Source: Hyphomicrobiales bacterium (lineage in GTDB: Bacteria; Pseudomonadota; Alphaproteobacteria; Rhizobiales; JAJFHB01). From it: a stretch of 7,822 nucleotides of DNA. The DNA lies in the NCBI GenBank assembly GCA_021775795.1, contig JAJFHB010000224.1:1-7822 (forward strand), given 5' to 3'. This document shows positions 7,359 to 7,822 of this stretch, in pieces. How positions within the stretch are numbered: position 1 is the stretch's first letter; every line of letters begins with the position of its first letter. Both the position numbers and the translations under genes were made by a program. The notes beneath the pieces were generated by a model. The model was not told the origin of the DNA, did not search any database, and saw only the letters and a program-made list of their open reading frames with translations.

Positions 7359-7396
7359 GCGCTACCCCATAGATGGGGCGAATTCTGGGCGAGCGC
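7359..7396 (-). other. Nested inverted repeats upstream of the ThiE-like gene
   Basis: CCCCA/TGGGG (7365-7369/7374-7378) forms a tight 5-bp stem with a 4-base loop. It sits inside a looser outer pair, GCGCT/AGCGC (7359-7363/7392-7396). It lies between the aldolase terminator and the ThiE-like start, where a promoter or leader should be. I see no thiamine pyrophosphate riboswitch (THI-box) conservation and no clear -35/-10 pair. It may be an operator, a leader hairpin or chance. Confidence 0.25.
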
Positions 7397-7419
7397 TATT
7401 GGTTGCCGGAGCGTTTCCG

Positions 7420-7448
7420 AAACATAGCCTCTGTCGCAAGAGGCTATG
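7420..7448 (-). terminator. Intrinsic terminator of the aldolase gene
   Basis: A perfect 10-bp stem (CATAGCCTCT at 7423-7432 with AGAGGCTATG at 7439-7448) closes a 6-base loop. On the - strand it begins 6 bases after the aldolase stop and is followed by only three T residues (7422-7420) before C. The strong stem and its position support termination. The short T run means it may leak or act mainly as a 3'-end protecting hairpin. Confidence 0.75.
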
Positions 7449-7454
7449 CGATGT

Positions 7455-7822
7455 TCACGCGGCTTTTTCAAGAGCGTTGGACCACGTGCCCTTTGCAGCA
7501 AGACCGTTCATGTGAGCGCGATGCGCAAACGCTGATTGTGCAGCGGGGACGTTTTCGGTTTTGCCCCCCCACGCTTTCAAAGCCGCTGCCTGTAGCGCGC
7601 GGCCGTAAGAGAAGCTCAACTGCCACGGCATGTCGTAAGCAGCGTTCATGGCTGATAAGTGGGCCGTTGCGTCCTCATCCGATTGACCGCCGGAGAGGAA
7701 GCAAATGCCGGGCACAGAAGCTGGAACTGTCCGCTTGAGGCAGGTGACGGTGCGTTCCGCTACTTCCTCAACACCTGCCTGACGGACACTGTCGGTTCCG
7801 GAAATCACCATGTTGGGTTTCA
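7455..7822 (-). CDS. fba: Class I fructose-bisphosphate aldolase, C-terminal part (cut by window edge)
   Basis: This enzyme of glycolysis and gluconeogenesis splits fructose-1,6-bisphosphate into dihydroxyacetone phosphate and glyceraldehyde-3-phosphate, in the cytoplasm. Only about the last 122 residues are present; the 5' part lies beyond base 7822. The frame is open through the edge: before the internal ATG at 7811 it reads (Leu)-Lys-Pro-Asn, giving LKPNMVISG. In class I aldolases of the eukaryote-like type, this Lys (7818-7820) is the Schiff-base residue. Further family motifs are [20 protein letters not shown] (window 7649-7708), [20 protein letters not shown] and, near the end, [14 protein letters not shown]. 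The stop TGA at 7455-7457 is followed by a strong hairpin terminator. ATG 7811 should not be taken as the start. The full gene is expected to be about 340 codons. Confidence 0.95.
   Translation of the reverse strand, partial: KPNMVISGTDSVRQAGVEEVAERTVTCLKRTVPASVPGICFLSGGQSDEDATAHLSAMNAAYDMPWQLSFSYGRALQAAALKAWGGKTENVPAAQSAFAHRAHMNGLAAKGTWSNALEKAA

Noticed and set aside
7326..7422. Thiamine pyrophosphate riboswitch ahead of the ThiE-like gene
   Set aside because: The space is about 97 bases and lacks the conserved CUGAGA and ACC-type THI-box segments; only a simple hairpin is visible.
7455..7811. Aldolase as a short 118-codon gene starting at ATG 7811
   Set aside because: The frame continues upstream with the conserved Lys-Pro-Asn of the Schiff-base motif, so this Met is internal and the gene is simply cut by the window.

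Overview
The window looks like chromosomal housekeeping DNA from an alphaproteobacterium. Three things point that way: the protein sequences (an alphaproteobacterial MsbA-related ABC exporter, an EF-P of the 'KPGKGGA' type, and a eukaryote-like class I fructose-bisphosphate aldolase), the G/C-rich third codon positions, and a gene order (fba, ThiE-like, Sel1-repeat protein, efp, suhB-type phosphatase, MotA-like, MotB/OmpA-like, ABC exporter) that I recall, from memory only, from related alphaproteobacteria. The EF-P resembles the form I associate with Rhodospirillales, Rhodobacterales and Parvibaculum-like lineages more than the Rhizobium/Brucella form, so I do not name an order.

Layout. On the + strand, bases 46-1908 encode a complete half-size ABC exporter (membrane domain fused to ATPase). 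Everything else is on the - strand and, in transcription order (right to left), comprises: the 3' end of class I fructose-bisphosphate aldolase (7455-7822, cut by the window edge) with an intrinsic terminator at 7420-7448; a ThiE-fold protein that lacks most thiamine phosphate synthase active-site residues (6693-7325); an exported Sel1-repeat protein (5762-6718) whose start lies inside the ThiE-like gene; elongation factor P (5076-5639) with a likely promoter upstream; an inositol-monophosphatase-family protein (4245-5051); a 268-base gap; and a tightly coupled MotA-like/MotB-like pair (2927-3976 and 1895-2923). The MotB-like gene and the ABC gene converge and overlap by 14 bases at their 3' ends.

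How the genes fit together. I see at least three - strand transcription units: fba (terminated), ThiE-like plus sel1 (translationally coupled), and efp plus suhB (24-base gap). The MotA/MotB-like pair is either a fourth unit or a distal part of the third. The pair would form an inner-membrane ion-driven stator with a long periplasmic coiled coil and a peptidoglycan-binding domain. No flagellar or Zorya defence genes are visible beside it.

I found no insertion sequence, CRISPR array, tRNA, rRNA, integrase or direct-repeat array. The points most worth following are the degenerate ThiE-like protein and the orphan MotA/MotB-like pair. I do not see strong evidence for a new multi-gene system.
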